A DNA stretch of 7,305 bases from Clostridia bacterium (GTDB lineage: Bacteria; Bacillota_A; Clostridia; Oscillospirales; CAG-272): positions 1 through 7,305 of the forward strand of contig JAFTHF010000078.1 of NCBI GenBank assembly GCA_017457545.1, written 5' to 3'. The translations under genes were made by a program, and so were the position numbers. Shown in pieces: positions 1 to 6,443 of the stretch; within the stretch, counting starts at the first letter, position 1, and each line of letters begins with the position of its first letter. A model generated the notes under the pieces. The model worked only from the letters and a program-made list of their open reading frames with translations. It was not told where the DNA came from and made no database searches.

Positions 1-258
1 GTAGCGAATCTGGTTGATGTTAAGAATAACGGAGCTGTCTGATACCTCCTCGGCAGCGTCGATTTCACCGCTTGCGTTAGCTCTTTCAAGAGTCTTGATA
101 GTGGGCTTACCTACGCCAAGGATATGTACGGAGTCGCCCATCTTGGATACATCGCCCTCGTACTGTCTGTTACAGTCCTGAACGAAAACGCATTCTCTTT
201 CAAGACCTCTGTTAATAGCCTCTGACCACACAGAGGGAATAAAATTTTCATATGCCAT
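1..258 (-). CDS. Phage major capsid (coat) protein, N-terminal part, cut by window edge
   Basis: The reading frame runs leftward from an ATG at 258 and leaves the window after 86 codons without a stop, so only the N-terminus is seen. It begins MAYENFIPSVWSEAI, continues with INRGLERECVFVQDCNR and then QYEGDVSKMGDSVHI. The pattern 'IPxxWSxxixxxlexxxVfxxxxNrxYeGdvxxxGDsVhI' is typical of tailed-phage coat proteins of the P22/HK97-fold type that accompany P22-like portals. The product would form the icosahedral head shell. AAGGAG at 267-272 lies 8 nt before the ATG, a strong ribosome binding site that fixes the start. It follows the probable scaffold gene after a 21-nt gap, the usual scaffold-coat order. 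What is seen is the N-terminal motif and position; the fold is inferred. Full length cannot be judged. Confidence 0.83.
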   Translation of the reverse strand, partial: MAYENFIPSVWSEAINRGLERECVFVQDCNRQYEGDVSKMGDSVHILGVGKPTIKTLERANASGEIDAAEEVSDSSVILNINQIRY

Positions 259-279
259 AATAAATTCTCCTTTTCATTT

Positions 280-633
280 TTACTGCCATTTTTCCTGGCT
301 TTTTCTTATTTTTTCATAGTTAGCCTTAATCTCGGCACGGCTCATGCCCTTTACCTGCTCCCTTGTGAAATATGTATTTTCGGGAGGGTTTGAGTTGTTA
401 AGTGCGCCAACGGAGGAAAGCTTTTTTGCAAGAATATCTGCAGCCTTTTCCATTTCACGCTTTCTTATTCTTTCCGTTAAGTCAAGATAGCCACGGTACA
501 CCTCCGACAGCTCCTCGGCTGAAAGACGGCTGCCTGCAAAGAGATTGAATTCCTCATTTGCAAGAAGCTCCTCCTTGTTTACGTCGGGATAGAGAAGTGC
601 AAAGTCGCTATCGTGAATATTATTTTCGTCCAT
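280..633 (-). CDS. Probable phage scaffolding protein (short)
   Basis: This is a 117-residue, highly charged and mostly helical protein with no membrane segment or signal peptide. The N-terminal half is acidic (MDENNIHDSDFALLYPD, then LLANEEFNLFAG). The middle, about 45-75, is a likely helix rich in E, R and K. The C-terminus (about 88-117) reads YFTREQVKGMSRAEIKANYE then KIRKSQEKW. A 'FTxEQVxxMSxxEvkxNYexIxxSxxkW' tail is common in small proteins encoded just before coat genes in Firmicutes phages, where it is taken as the coat-binding end of the scaffold. Scaffolds hold coat subunits in shape during procapsid assembly and then leave. It is short compared with the roughly 300-residue P22 scaffold. 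It overlaps the end of the portal gene by 14 nt, and AAAGGAG precedes the ATG by 7 nt. Scaffold is inferred from tail motif and position; a head-associated protein of other function is possible. Confidence 0.6.
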   Translation of the reverse strand: MDENNIHDSDFALLYPDVNKEELLANEEFNLFAGSRLSAEELSEVYRGYLDLTERIRKREMEKAADILAKKLSSVGALNNSNPPENTYFTREQVKGMSRAEIKANYEKIRKSQEKWQ

Positions 634-2323
634 TTGAATACTCCTTTGCTATAATCTCCTTAAGAGATTTATTTTCGCTGATTATAGCTGATACACGGCT
701 GACAGTGCTTTCGTTTTCCTTAAGCTGAGCTTCAAGACGTTTAATCTCCTCCTTATAGGAAATCGCCTCAGCTTCCTTTGATTCCTTAATACGTGCAAGA
801 AGCTTTTTCTTGTCTGTAAGGGCGCTGTCGGGGTAAGCGCCGATGTACGCCTCAAGAGAAATCTTGCCACTCTTTAAAAGGTTGTCAAGCATTGTAATAT
901 CTCCTGCCACAGATGCGTTTGCGCCAAGGACTGTTTCTACAATGATTTCAAGGTCCTTGCCGTCGTAATCATCGGGGTTGAAGTGAGCGATAATGCTCTT
1001 ATTTTCCTCAGAGGAATACTCAAAGGTACACTTTGGGAAGTAGAGCTTATAGAACTGAGCAAGAACTCTGCCTTGCTTTCTCTTGACTGCCATAAAGGTA
1101 GCACGTAAATCCTCAATGGGAAGAAGCGCCTGAGACTGAAGCCTTGCAATTGCCGTGCCCGACATTCCTGCGCCCTCTACCTCGCCTGTCATAAACTCAG
1201 ATGTTCCCGTTACGCTTCGTGTAAGGTCGGTAATAGTCTTTATAAGCTCCACAGGGTAGGACTGCATATAGCTTTCCTGCATCTTTTTAATGCCGTTGCC
1301 TGTGCCTGTATAGTCAACAAGAATCTGCCCCGGGGCATTTGTAATAGTCTGACCCTTAAGAGCTCCGGGCAGGGCGATATACTTGCCCCACGCCACCTCC
1401 TGTGCGTTTAAAAGGGACATGGCGATATTGAAGTTAATAGCCTTCTGATTAGGGATAAGCCCCTCTACCTCGCTAAGTCCATATATACATCTGTCCCTTT
1501 TTTCATAGTAACCGCACACAATAGGGTAAAGTGTTGCAAAATTTTCGGTACGTTTGCTGTTTTTCTCTACACCAAGCGCCTCATAGGCAAGATTTTTGTT
1601 AGGGGAAATAGGAAATTCCCTCTTAATTACCGTGTTCTTTACGGAACGGACACAGAAAACCTGATTTTCCTTTTTATAGTACATTGTAAGAACGGTGCAC
1701 ATTTCCTTGGACGGGTTAGAAGCTCCAAGCTCCTCATCGGGCAAAATCTGGGTTTTATCCACACCCTCCTCGGCATTTTTAATTACATTTTCCACCTTAT
1801 CCCTTGTTGAAATAATAATCCAGCCCTGCTTTTGCTCATCAAGCTGACATGGATTTTCAAAAAAGATGTTAAGTGGGTCAATAAGCTCACAGCGAAGAGC
1901 CCCGTCCTTAAGCCCATAGGCACTTTCTCCCTCGCTATCCCAGTAATAATGATAAAAGTAAGAGCCCTTTTTGGTTGCATCGTCAATAGCATTCTTATCA
2001 AGTGCGTCCTGATCAAGATCCTTAAGGACAGTGTCGGAAAAGGCGTTAAGAGTGTCTGTATCCACACGCTTATCCTTGGATTTATATAAAATCCTTACGG
2101 GAGTGGATAAAATCGCACTCTTTTTGTTTCTGCAAATCATTTTTACAATGTTGATAACGGGACGGGGAAGATTTCTTGTATTCCTTGTTGGCTCAGGCCA
2201 TTGCTTTCCCTCATAAAAGCGCACATATTCGGGAATAAGACGGCGAAGCCCAAGGCTGTTCTGATACTCAATTCCGCTTTCGTACCGTTCATAGATAAGA
2301 GCTGCAAAATCCTTATCGTTCAT
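620..2323 (-). CDS. Phage portal protein, P22-like
   Basis: This 567-residue protein should form the dodecameric ring at one vertex of the head through which DNA enters and leaves and to which terminase docks. Portal-like signs in order: a short helix then RFYEGKQWP (35-43); NLPRPVINIVKMICRNKKSA (51-70), the usual 'RP.iN.i...v....g' segment; the conserved wing/stem region with IYGLSEVEGLIPNQKAINF (280-298); and VTGTSEFMTGEVEGAGMSGT followed by AI (371-392), the classic 'GxxxxxxGexxxaxSGxAi' portal motif. Residues about 505-562 are charged and heptad-like, a probable C-terminal coiled coil in the position of the P22 barrel. Length fits the family. A GGGAGGGAG ribosome binding site precedes the ATG. 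The gene overlaps the small gene upstream by 11 nt and the scaffold gene downstream by 14 nt, so translation is probably coupled. Confidence 0.9.
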   Translation of the reverse strand: MNDKDFAALIYERYESGIEYQNSLGLRRLIPEYVRFYEGKQWPEPTRNTRNLPRPVINIVKMICRNKKSAILSTPVRILYKSKDKRVDTDTLNAFSDTVLKDLDQDALDKNAIDDATKKGSYFYHYYWDSEGESAYGLKDGALRCELIDPLNIFFENPCQLDEQKQGWIIISTRDKVENVIKNAEEGVDKTQILPDEELGASNPSKEMCTVLTMYYKKENQVFCVRSVKNTVIKREFPISPNKNLAYEALGVEKNSKRTENFATLYPIVCGYYEKRDRCIYGLSEVEGLIPNQKAINFNIAMSLLNAQEVAWGKYIALPGALKGQTITNAPGQILVDYTGTGNGIKKMQESYMQSYPVELIKTITDLTRSVTGTSEFMTGEVEGAGMSGTAIARLQSQALLPIEDLRATFMAVKRKQGRVLAQFYKLYFPKCTFEYSSEENKSIIAHFNPDDYDGKDLEIIVETVLGANASVAGDITMLDNLLKSGKISLEAYIGAYPDSALTDKKKLLARIKESKEAEAISYKEEIKRLEAQLKENESTVSRVSAIISENKSLKEIIAKEYSNGRK

Positions 2324-2492
2324 TTTCTCCCTCCCTTCCGTTTACCCACTCGTCAATAAGACGGGCGCAGGTAATGCTGTTATTTCCGTCTCCTCGCTCA
2401 AGTGCGTCAATAATTCTTTTGTTTTCATCTTTAAGGCGTGAAATCTCCTCCTCGGCTCTTTTAAGCCGAGCCTTAATAGTTCCTTTAAACAT
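2313..2492 (-). CDS. Small coiled-coil protein between terminase and portal genes
   Basis: This is a 59-residue protein if started at the ATG at 2492. A GTG three codons upstream (2501) is possible, but it would overlap the GGAG (2501-2504) that sits 8 nt before the ATG, so I prefer the ATG. Residues 1-40 are a basic then acidic amphipathic helix (FKGTIKARLKRAEEEISRL followed by KDENKRIIDALERG), which looks like a two- or three-turn coiled coil. The tail (CARLIDEWVNGREGENER) is charged. No domain is recognised. It starts 2 nt after the terminase stop and ends 11 nt inside the portal gene, so it is translationally coupled to both. Compact overlaps and a good ribosome binding site argue that it is real. 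A role in packaging or portal assembly is suggested only by position. Confidence 0.7.
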   Translation of the reverse strand: MFKGTIKARLKRAEEEISRLKDENKRIIDALERGDGNNSITCARLIDEWVNGREGENER

Positions 2493-2494
2493 TT

Positions 2495-4264
2495 TTACCA
2501 CTCCATATAACTGTTATTTTCTTTTGGCTCAAGGGTGAAATTACGGGGGAGAGTGTCGTAAATCTGCTTTTTCACCCTTAGCTGACAATCGTAGCCAAGG
2601 CCTATGTACCTTGCAATTGCAGAGGACATAACAAGGTCATCGTGCTTACCGCTTACAGCCTGTGCCTTGCCTGAGGGACTTTTAGCGAAATCAAGCATTT
2701 CAAGTAAGGTATCCCTGTCGGTTTCAAGGCTTATACAGTCACGCATTACGCTGACAAGGTTGGCTATGATAATAGGACGGGTTACGGAGGTGGTAAGAAA
2801 GCCACAGTATTCCTCGGTGTTGGCGGAATAGAGATTTACATAGCCGAGAGAACGTAAAACACGCACAGGGTGACGGGAATAGTTTGTTTCCACACCCAAA
2901 AGCGCCTCATTGTAGTACATACCAAGACAGTATAGCTGCTCGGAAAACAAGTCCTCATCAATTTTCTGCTTGTGGAGAGTAGCCACGCATTTTCCGTTTG
3001 TGTTGTCAATAACCTTGGCAGCAAAGTAGTCACTGCCTGTGCCTGAGGTATCAGCGCCGATTACGTAAGGTCTTTCCTCGATTTTGTCGGAGTACTCTCG
3101 TCGGTAAGGCAGCTCCACGATTTTTATATACCCGTTATCGCTTTTTTTAAACCTTATGTTAGTTATACGCTTGTGGTAGTGGATAACTCTGCCGTCCTCC
3201 GAATAGATAGGAACATTCTCCTTATCATAGATAAAGTAGCCAAGAGAATACTCAGGCAGACCCTGTGCCATATGCTGAGAAATGCTGTCTCTGTCAAAAA
3301 TGGATTCTGAAGTGGAAATAAAAGCCTCCTCACTTGTGCAGGGATATTCCTGCTTAATTGCGCTTTTGTCTATGTAGGTGCTGTATTTCCACACGTACCA
3401 GTTGATTTTTTCTTCCCTTAAGCCAAGGGAACGAAGAAGCTCTATTCTTTTTTTAATAAAGGAATCCATTTTTATTTCGGGCATTGTGTCCCTTTCGTAC
3501 TCATCACTCAGCCACCACTCATAAAAGAGGTTTACACAGGCTTCGCTATCCCACAGCTCCTTTGATTCTCCGTAGCCGTTTGCCGTAGTTTCGTAGATGC
3601 AAAGGGCATCGGGAATAAGACACTCCTGTAGGGAGCGCTGCAGAGAGGCAAGAGAGCATTTAAAGAATGACGCCTCGGAATAGTGGATAAAGGAAAGAGT
3701 ACGGCTTCTTCCCAGATTTTCCGTGGCGCAGCTTACTCTCCAGGAGCTGTTAAGCTTATCAAAATAAAGCTCATTTGAGGAATTAAAGCGTTCAGTAGGC
3801 TTAAGCCGTGAGGGCAGACGGGAGTACATAAGCTTAGCCTTGTCAAGGAAAATCGATTTAACATTATCGTCCCTGTCAGCTACGGTGAAGCCGCTGAAAT
3901 TTCTTCTTACTATGGCAAAGGAAAGCTGAATAGCTGTAATAAGGGTTGTAAAGCCCTGCTGTCGCCCCTTTAAGATAAAGTAGGGCCTTTTTGTTCCGTG
4001 CTTTTCAAGACGGGAAATAAAATCTCTTTGCACGGTGTTAAGGAAAAAGGGGCAGTCCCTTTTTTCCTTGCTTACAAGAGAGAAGCAGGGCTCAATAAGC
4101 AGATAGGGTGATTTTATTACCTCATCTCTCAGATGCGGTGTGTCAAGAATTATGTCGGCATTTTCCATACATATTCGTTTATCCAGAGAGATGCTGCCCT
4201 TAGTCTCCCAGGCCTCTCTTCGCCTTTTTACAAGGGAGGAAATAAGCTCTCTTGCATTATCCAT
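2495..4264 (-). CDS. terL: Phage terminase large subunit (packaging ATPase and nuclease)
   Basis: The product cuts concatemeric phage DNA and drives it through the portal using ATP. It has 589 residues from the ATG at 4264; a TTG at 4276 would add four residues, but GAGG at 4271-4274 sits 6 nt before the ATG and decides the start. ATPase signs: Walker A-like KGRQQGFTT (about 99-107), Walker B with catalytic acid LSFIHYSEASFF (about 190-201, the S-E pair in place of D-E), and coupling motif YETTANG (about 224-230). RNase H-like nuclease signs: VIGADTSGTGSD (about 401-412, first Asp), GVETN (about 457-461, Glu) and KHDDLVMSSAIA (about 540-551, final Asp pair). All catalytic acids are therefore present and the enzyme looks intact. 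It overlaps the upstream gene by 8 nt. The family assignment is secure; the packaging type (pac or cos) is not readable. Confidence 0.93.
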   Translation of the reverse strand: MDNARELISSLVKRRREAWETKGSISLDKRICMENADIILDTPHLRDEVIKSPYLLIEPCFSLVSKEKRDCPFFLNTVQRDFISRLEKHGTKRPYFILKGRQQGFTTLITAIQLSFAIVRRNFSGFTVADRDDNVKSIFLDKAKLMYSRLPSRLKPTERFNSSNELYFDKLNSSWRVSCATENLGRSRTLSFIHYSEASFFKCSLASLQRSLQECLIPDALCIYETTANGYGESKELWDSEACVNLFYEWWLSDEYERDTMPEIKMDSFIKKRIELLRSLGLREEKINWYVWKYSTYIDKSAIKQEYPCTSEEAFISTSESIFDRDSISQHMAQGLPEYSLGYFIYDKENVPIYSEDGRVIHYHKRITNIRFKKSDNGYIKIVELPYRREYSDKIEERPYVIGADTSGTGSDYFAAKVIDNTNGKCVATLHKQKIDEDLFSEQLYCLGMYYNEALLGVETNYSRHPVRVLRSLGYVNLYSANTEEYCGFLTTSVTRPIIIANLVSVMRDCISLETDRDTLLEMLDFAKSPSGKAQAVSGKHDDLVMSSAIARYIGLGYDCQLRVKKQIYDTLPRNFTLEPKENNSYMEW

Positions 4265-4622
4265 ATAAATCCTCAAACTTTATTTTTACCTGCTCACCCT
4301 CCTTGATTTCCGTCCTACCTGTCAGCTCCCTGTCGCCCATACTCTTTATAAGGGAGGCAAGCTTTGTAATATCTTCAATTCGGAGGGAGTCGAATTTTGA
4401 TATTATAGTCTTGCTTTTTCCCTTATCCTCGCACACCTCGGCATGATGGAGAAGCGTCTGCATAAGGCAATCAAGCTCCTCCTCACAAAAGAGAGCCCGT
4501 TCTAATCTTCGCTTTATAATCGCCTGAGCCAAGCCTACAATCTCCATAGATTGCAGGGCGAAATGCTCCTTACATTTTTCGGCGCTCCTCTTTGTTACCT
4601 TAATCGCTTTTACCTTTTTCAT
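4257..4622 (-). CDS. Probable phage terminase small subunit
   Basis: This is a 121-residue protein directly upstream of, and overlapping by 8 nt, the large terminase gene, which is the usual place for the small subunit that recognises the packaging site. It starts basic (MKKVKAIKVTKRSAEKCKEH), followed by predicted helices at about 18-62 and 80-96, and ends in a charged segment with short beta-like pattern (REIL-type turn, then GRTEIKEGEQVKIKFEDLY). I do not see a textbook N-terminal helix-turn-helix, so the call rests on position, size and mostly helical character. Two cysteine-containing stretches (LFCEEELDC and EVCEDK) do not form an obvious metal site. AAAGGAG lies 7 nt before the ATG. 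It is the first gene of the leftward operon. A packaging-associated protein without terminase role is the main alternative. Confidence 0.6.
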   Translation of the reverse strand: MKKVKAIKVTKRSAEKCKEHFALQSMEIVGLAQAIIKRRLERALFCEEELDCLMQTLLHHAEVCEDKGKSKTIISKFDSLRIEDITKLASLIKSMGDRELTGRTEIKEGEQVKIKFEDLYG

Positions 4623-4666
4623 TGTGCATCTCCTTTCCCTTTGTGTCGGTTGTCCCCCGCAACCTT

Positions 4667-4700
4667 ATTATTGCATAACCAAAGCGTTAGAAAACGTTAG
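4667..4700 (-). promoter_or_regulatory. Candidate activator-dependent promoter of the phage packaging operon
   Basis: On the minus strand two tandem 10-mers, CTAACGTTTT and CTAACGCTTT (4700-4681), stand just upstream of a -10-like AATAAT (4672-4667), about 45-50 nt before the start of the first packaging gene. There is no matching -35 hexamer at 16-18 bp. Direct repeats one helical turn apart in place of a -35 box are typical of phage late promoters that need an activator. The repeats are seen directly; the promoter role is inference. Confidence 0.33.
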
Positions 4701-4706
4701 ACTTTT

Positions 4707-4731
4707 ACTTAATTTATTATATAAATTAAGT
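4707..4731. repeat. 25-bp inverted repeat, possible operator
   Basis: Perfect 11-bp arms ACTTAATTTAT and ATAAATTAAGT flank a 3-bp centre. The centre contains TATAAT on the minus strand (4721-4716), which could be a second -10 for the leftward operon, though only a T-run occupies the -35 position. The symmetry fits a dimeric regulator site. It is entirely A/T apart from the outer C/G pair, so chance symmetry is more likely than for the GC-containing repeats nearby. Confidence 0.4.
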
Positions 4732-4813
4732 AATTTTAAAAAAGTGCATTTTTTCTCAAAAAAGCTTACGGAATTTTTTGCAAAAAATCATACAAAATCA
4801 CCCTGTGTTCACC

Positions 4814-4849
4814 TACGCACACGCACGTATGTATGTAAACGTACATACA
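4814..4849. repeat. Alternating purine-pyrimidine tract with inverted repeat
   Basis: Positions 4814-4837 alternate strictly between pyrimidine and purine for 24 bases (ACGCACACGCACGTATGTAT within it). The end of the tract forms the left arm of an inverted repeat, TGTATGTA, AACG, TACATACA (4830-4849), after which alternation resumes for about 11 bases. Such tracts can adopt left-handed DNA, and the inverted repeat could be a protein site or small cruciform. No T-run follows on either strand, so it is not a terminator. Confidence 0.55.
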
Positions 4850-4868
4850 AAAAAATTAAAATAAAAAC

Positions 4869-4894
4869 GGCAATAGGACAGATTTCCTATTGCC
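4869..4894 (-). terminator. Hairpin: candidate leftward terminator overlapping the hydrolase -35 box
   Basis: Perfect 10-bp arms GGCAATAGGA and TCCTATTGCC flank a 6-nt loop. On the minus strand the hairpin is followed by GTTTTTATTTTAATTTTTTT, a convincing intrinsic terminator tail. No leftward gene ends here now, so it would stop antisense or read-through transcription before the phage operon. The right arm also contains the start of the -35 hexamer of the rightward promoter, so an operator role is equally possible. Confidence 0.55.
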
Positions 4895-4942
4895 AAAAGA
4901 ATAAAAAAATGATATTATAATTTCAGTAATGTATTTAAGGAG
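4890..4942 (+). promoter_or_regulatory. Promoter and ribosome binding site of the serine hydrolase gene
   Basis: The -35 TTGCCA (4890-4895) and -10 TATTAT (4913-4918) are 17 bp apart, each one base off consensus, and TGA directly before the -10 makes it an extended -10 (TGnTATTAT). A transcript would start near 4925, giving a very short leader. AAGGAG (4937-4942) lies 6 nt before the ATG at 4949. The -35 box overlaps the right arm of the inverted repeat 4869-4894. Confidence 0.7.
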
Positions 4943-4948
4943 AAAAAT

Positions 4949-6433
4949 ATGTTGTTTGATAAAATCACACCTGAGGCTGCCGGTGTTAAAAGTAAGGCTG
5001 TAAAAAGGTATATAGAGCTTCTTGAGCGCAGAGGTATCCCTATGCACAGCGTTCTTATGATGAAGGGAGACTCTCTTTTCTGCGAGTGCTACTTTGCACC
5101 CTTTAACAGAAATAAAAACCACCGTATGTATTCCCAGACAAAAAGCTTTGTTGCTATGGCAATCGGCTTTCTTGCCGATGAGGGTAAGCTTTCTCTTGAT
5201 GACAGAATAGCTGACTTCTTCCCCGAAAAAATAGACAAGACTCTGCCTGAGAATATACGTATGCAGACTATTCGCAATATGCTTACAATGAGCACTGTGG
5301 GCTACGGTCAGCCTTGGTTCGGAAATGAGGACAAGGACAGAGTACACCTTTATTTTAACTGTAACAGAAGCCTGAGCCGTTATCCCGGTACTATCTGGGA
5401 ATACGACAGTCAGGGCTCCCAGGTTTTAAGCTCACTTGTTGAGGATTTATGTGGAACTACCTTGTTTGATTATCTTAATAGGAAGCTTTTTTCTCACCTT
5501 GGCACATTCAGAAATGCTGAAATTCTTAAGGTGCCCACAGGAGAAAGCTGGGGCGACTCCGCAATGCTCTGCACAAGCCGTGATATTATGTCCTTTGCCC
5601 GTTTTGTGATGAATTACGGCAAGTGGAACGGTAAGCAGCTTTTGAGTGAGGACTATGTGCGTACTGCCACATCAAAGGTGGTTGATAACAGAGAGGCGCC
5701 AAGAACCTACGCATTCCACCACGGCTACGGCTATCAGATATGGCGCACAGAGAGAAACGGCTTTGCCTTTGTGGGTATGGGCAATGAGCTTACGGTGTGC
5801 CTGCCCGATGACGATGTGATTTTCGTATGCACAGCCGACTGTCAGGGTGACGAGGGCTCAGGCAGAGAATATATAATCAACCATTTCTTTGAGCTTATTA
5901 TGGATAAAATGAGCGCCCACCCCTTAACCGAAAACGAAAAGGCTTATGAGGAGCTTACAGCCCTTACCTCTACAAGAGAGCTTGTGGCTATAAAGGGTAA
6001 TGAGGATTCTCCCATGCGAGAGAAAATAAACGGTAAGACCTACGCCCTTGAGGATAACAGAATGGGCATTACCGAATTTACTCTTAATTTTGATGGGGAC
6101 AGCGGTACACTTTGCTACATAAATAAGCAAGGAGAAAAGGAGCTTCATTTCGGGATTAACAGAAACGAATTCGGTAAGTTCCCTCAGCTTGGCTACTCAA
6201 ACGACGTGGGTGGAGTACGCACCACCGACGGCTTTATGTATGATGATGCCGTATCTGCCACATGGCTTGACGATAGCAAGCTTATGATTTATGTGCAGAT
6301 TATTGACAGATATCTTGGCAACTGTAATATGACCTTTGCCTTCCGTGACGATAAGGTTACAGTAGTTATGCGTAAGTGCGCCGAGGATTTCCTTGAGGAA
6401 TATTACGGCTACGCCATAGGCTGTCTGAAATAA
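4949..6433 (+). CDS. Serine hydrolase of the beta-lactamase / penicillin-binding protein fold (class C-like)
   Basis: The 494-residue product has the three active-site blocks of the beta-lactamase-related family. Block one is the catalytic SxxK in MYSQTKSF (Ser62, Lys65). Block two is YDSQGSQ (Tyr152, equivalent to YxN). Block three is FVGMGNE near residue 275, in place of KTG/HTG, before the strand LTVCLPDDDVIFVCTA. Between them are typical LSLDDRIADFFPE (81-93), IRNMLTMSTVG (108-118) and HHGYGYQIW (257-265) segments. There is no signal peptide, so it is predicted cytoplasmic, which argues against antibiotic resistance or cell-wall work. Residues about 340-494 form an extra C-terminal domain, probably beta-rich (INGKTYALEDNRMGITEFTL onward), similar in layout to lipocalin-like tails of esterase/peptidase members. 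The substrate is unknown; an esterase, amidase or D-amino-acid peptidase is plausible. It stands alone with its own promoter, and its codon use is host-like. Confidence 0.87.
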   Translation: MLFDKITPEAAGVKSKAVKRYIELLERRGIPMHSVLMMKGDSLFCECYFAPFNRNKNHRMYSQTKSFVAMAIGFLADEGKLSLDDRIADFFPEKIDKTLPENIRMQTIRNMLTMSTVGYGQPWFGNEDKDRVHLYFNCNRSLSRYPGTIWEYDSQGSQVLSSLVEDLCGTTLFDYLNRKLFSHLGTFRNAEILKVPTGESWGDSAMLCTSRDIMSFARFVMNYGKWNGKQLLSEDYVRTATSKVVDNREAPRTYAFHHGYGYQIWRTERNGFAFVGMGNELTVCLPDDDVIFVCTADCQGDEGSGREYIINHFFELIMDKMSAHPLTENEKAYEELTALTSTRELVAIKGNEDSPMREKINGKTYALEDNRMGITEFTLNFDGDSGTLCYINKQGEKELHFGINRNEFGKFPQLGYSNDVGGVRTTDGFMYDDAVSATWLDDSKLMIYVQIIDRYLGNCNMTFAFRDDKVTVVMRKCAEDFLEEYYGYAIGCLK

Positions 6434-6442
6434 CAGACAGCC
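6419..6442 (+). repeat. Hairpin with the hydrolase stop codon in its loop
   Basis: Nine-bp arms GGCTGTCTG (6419-6427) and CAGACAGCC (6434-6442) flank the loop AAATAA, whose last three bases are the stop codon. No T-run follows, so it is not an ordinary intrinsic terminator. It lies one base before the junction-chain repeat and may protect the mRNA 3' end or be the outer part of that repeat. Confidence 0.75.
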
Positions 6443-6443
6443 A

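Larger units (their letters stand above)
4623..4948. other. Divergent intergenic region, 326 bp, AT-rich and repeat-dense
   Basis: No credible gene lies here. From left to right it holds: the leader of the phage operon with a small hairpin (GGTTG/CAACC, 4648-4664) just upstream of its ribosome binding site; two tandem 10-bp repeats (4681-4700); a 25-bp inverted repeat (4707-4731); A/T tracts and a 16-bp perfect palindrome (4773-4788, centred on TTTTTTGCAAAAAA); an alternating purine-pyrimidine tract (4814-4837) running into an inverted repeat (4830-4849); a GC-containing hairpin (4869-4894); and the promoter and ribosome binding site of the rightward hydrolase gene. The region therefore has to control both divergent units. 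Confidence 0.85.

Noticed and set aside
4738..4797. Phased A-tracts giving intrinsic bend
   Set aside because: Tract centres are spaced about 11, 9, 16 and 8 bp, so phasing is too irregular to claim; they may be ordinary promoter-region A/T richness.
4624..4920. 98-codon plus-strand open frame in the divergent gap
   Set aside because: It has no ribosome binding site, an odd lysine- and phenylalanine-rich low-complexity translation, and lies across the repeats, hairpin and promoter of the next gene.
4623..4948. Phage attachment site or tRNA at the module border
   Set aside because: No tRNA-like fold and no long direct repeat matched elsewhere in the window.
4856..5347. 163-codon minus-strand open frame antisense to the hydrolase start
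   Set aside because: It has no ribosome binding site or recognisable motifs, and the opposite strand encodes a clear enzyme with all active-site blocks.
4949..6433. Antibiotic-resistance beta-lactamase
   Set aside because: The family motifs are shared with esterases and peptidases; there is no secretion signal and the third motif is atypical, so resistance is not supported.
6419..6442. Intrinsic terminator of the hydrolase gene
   Set aside because: The stem is good but no T-run follows on the plus strand; the real terminator is at 6639-6665.
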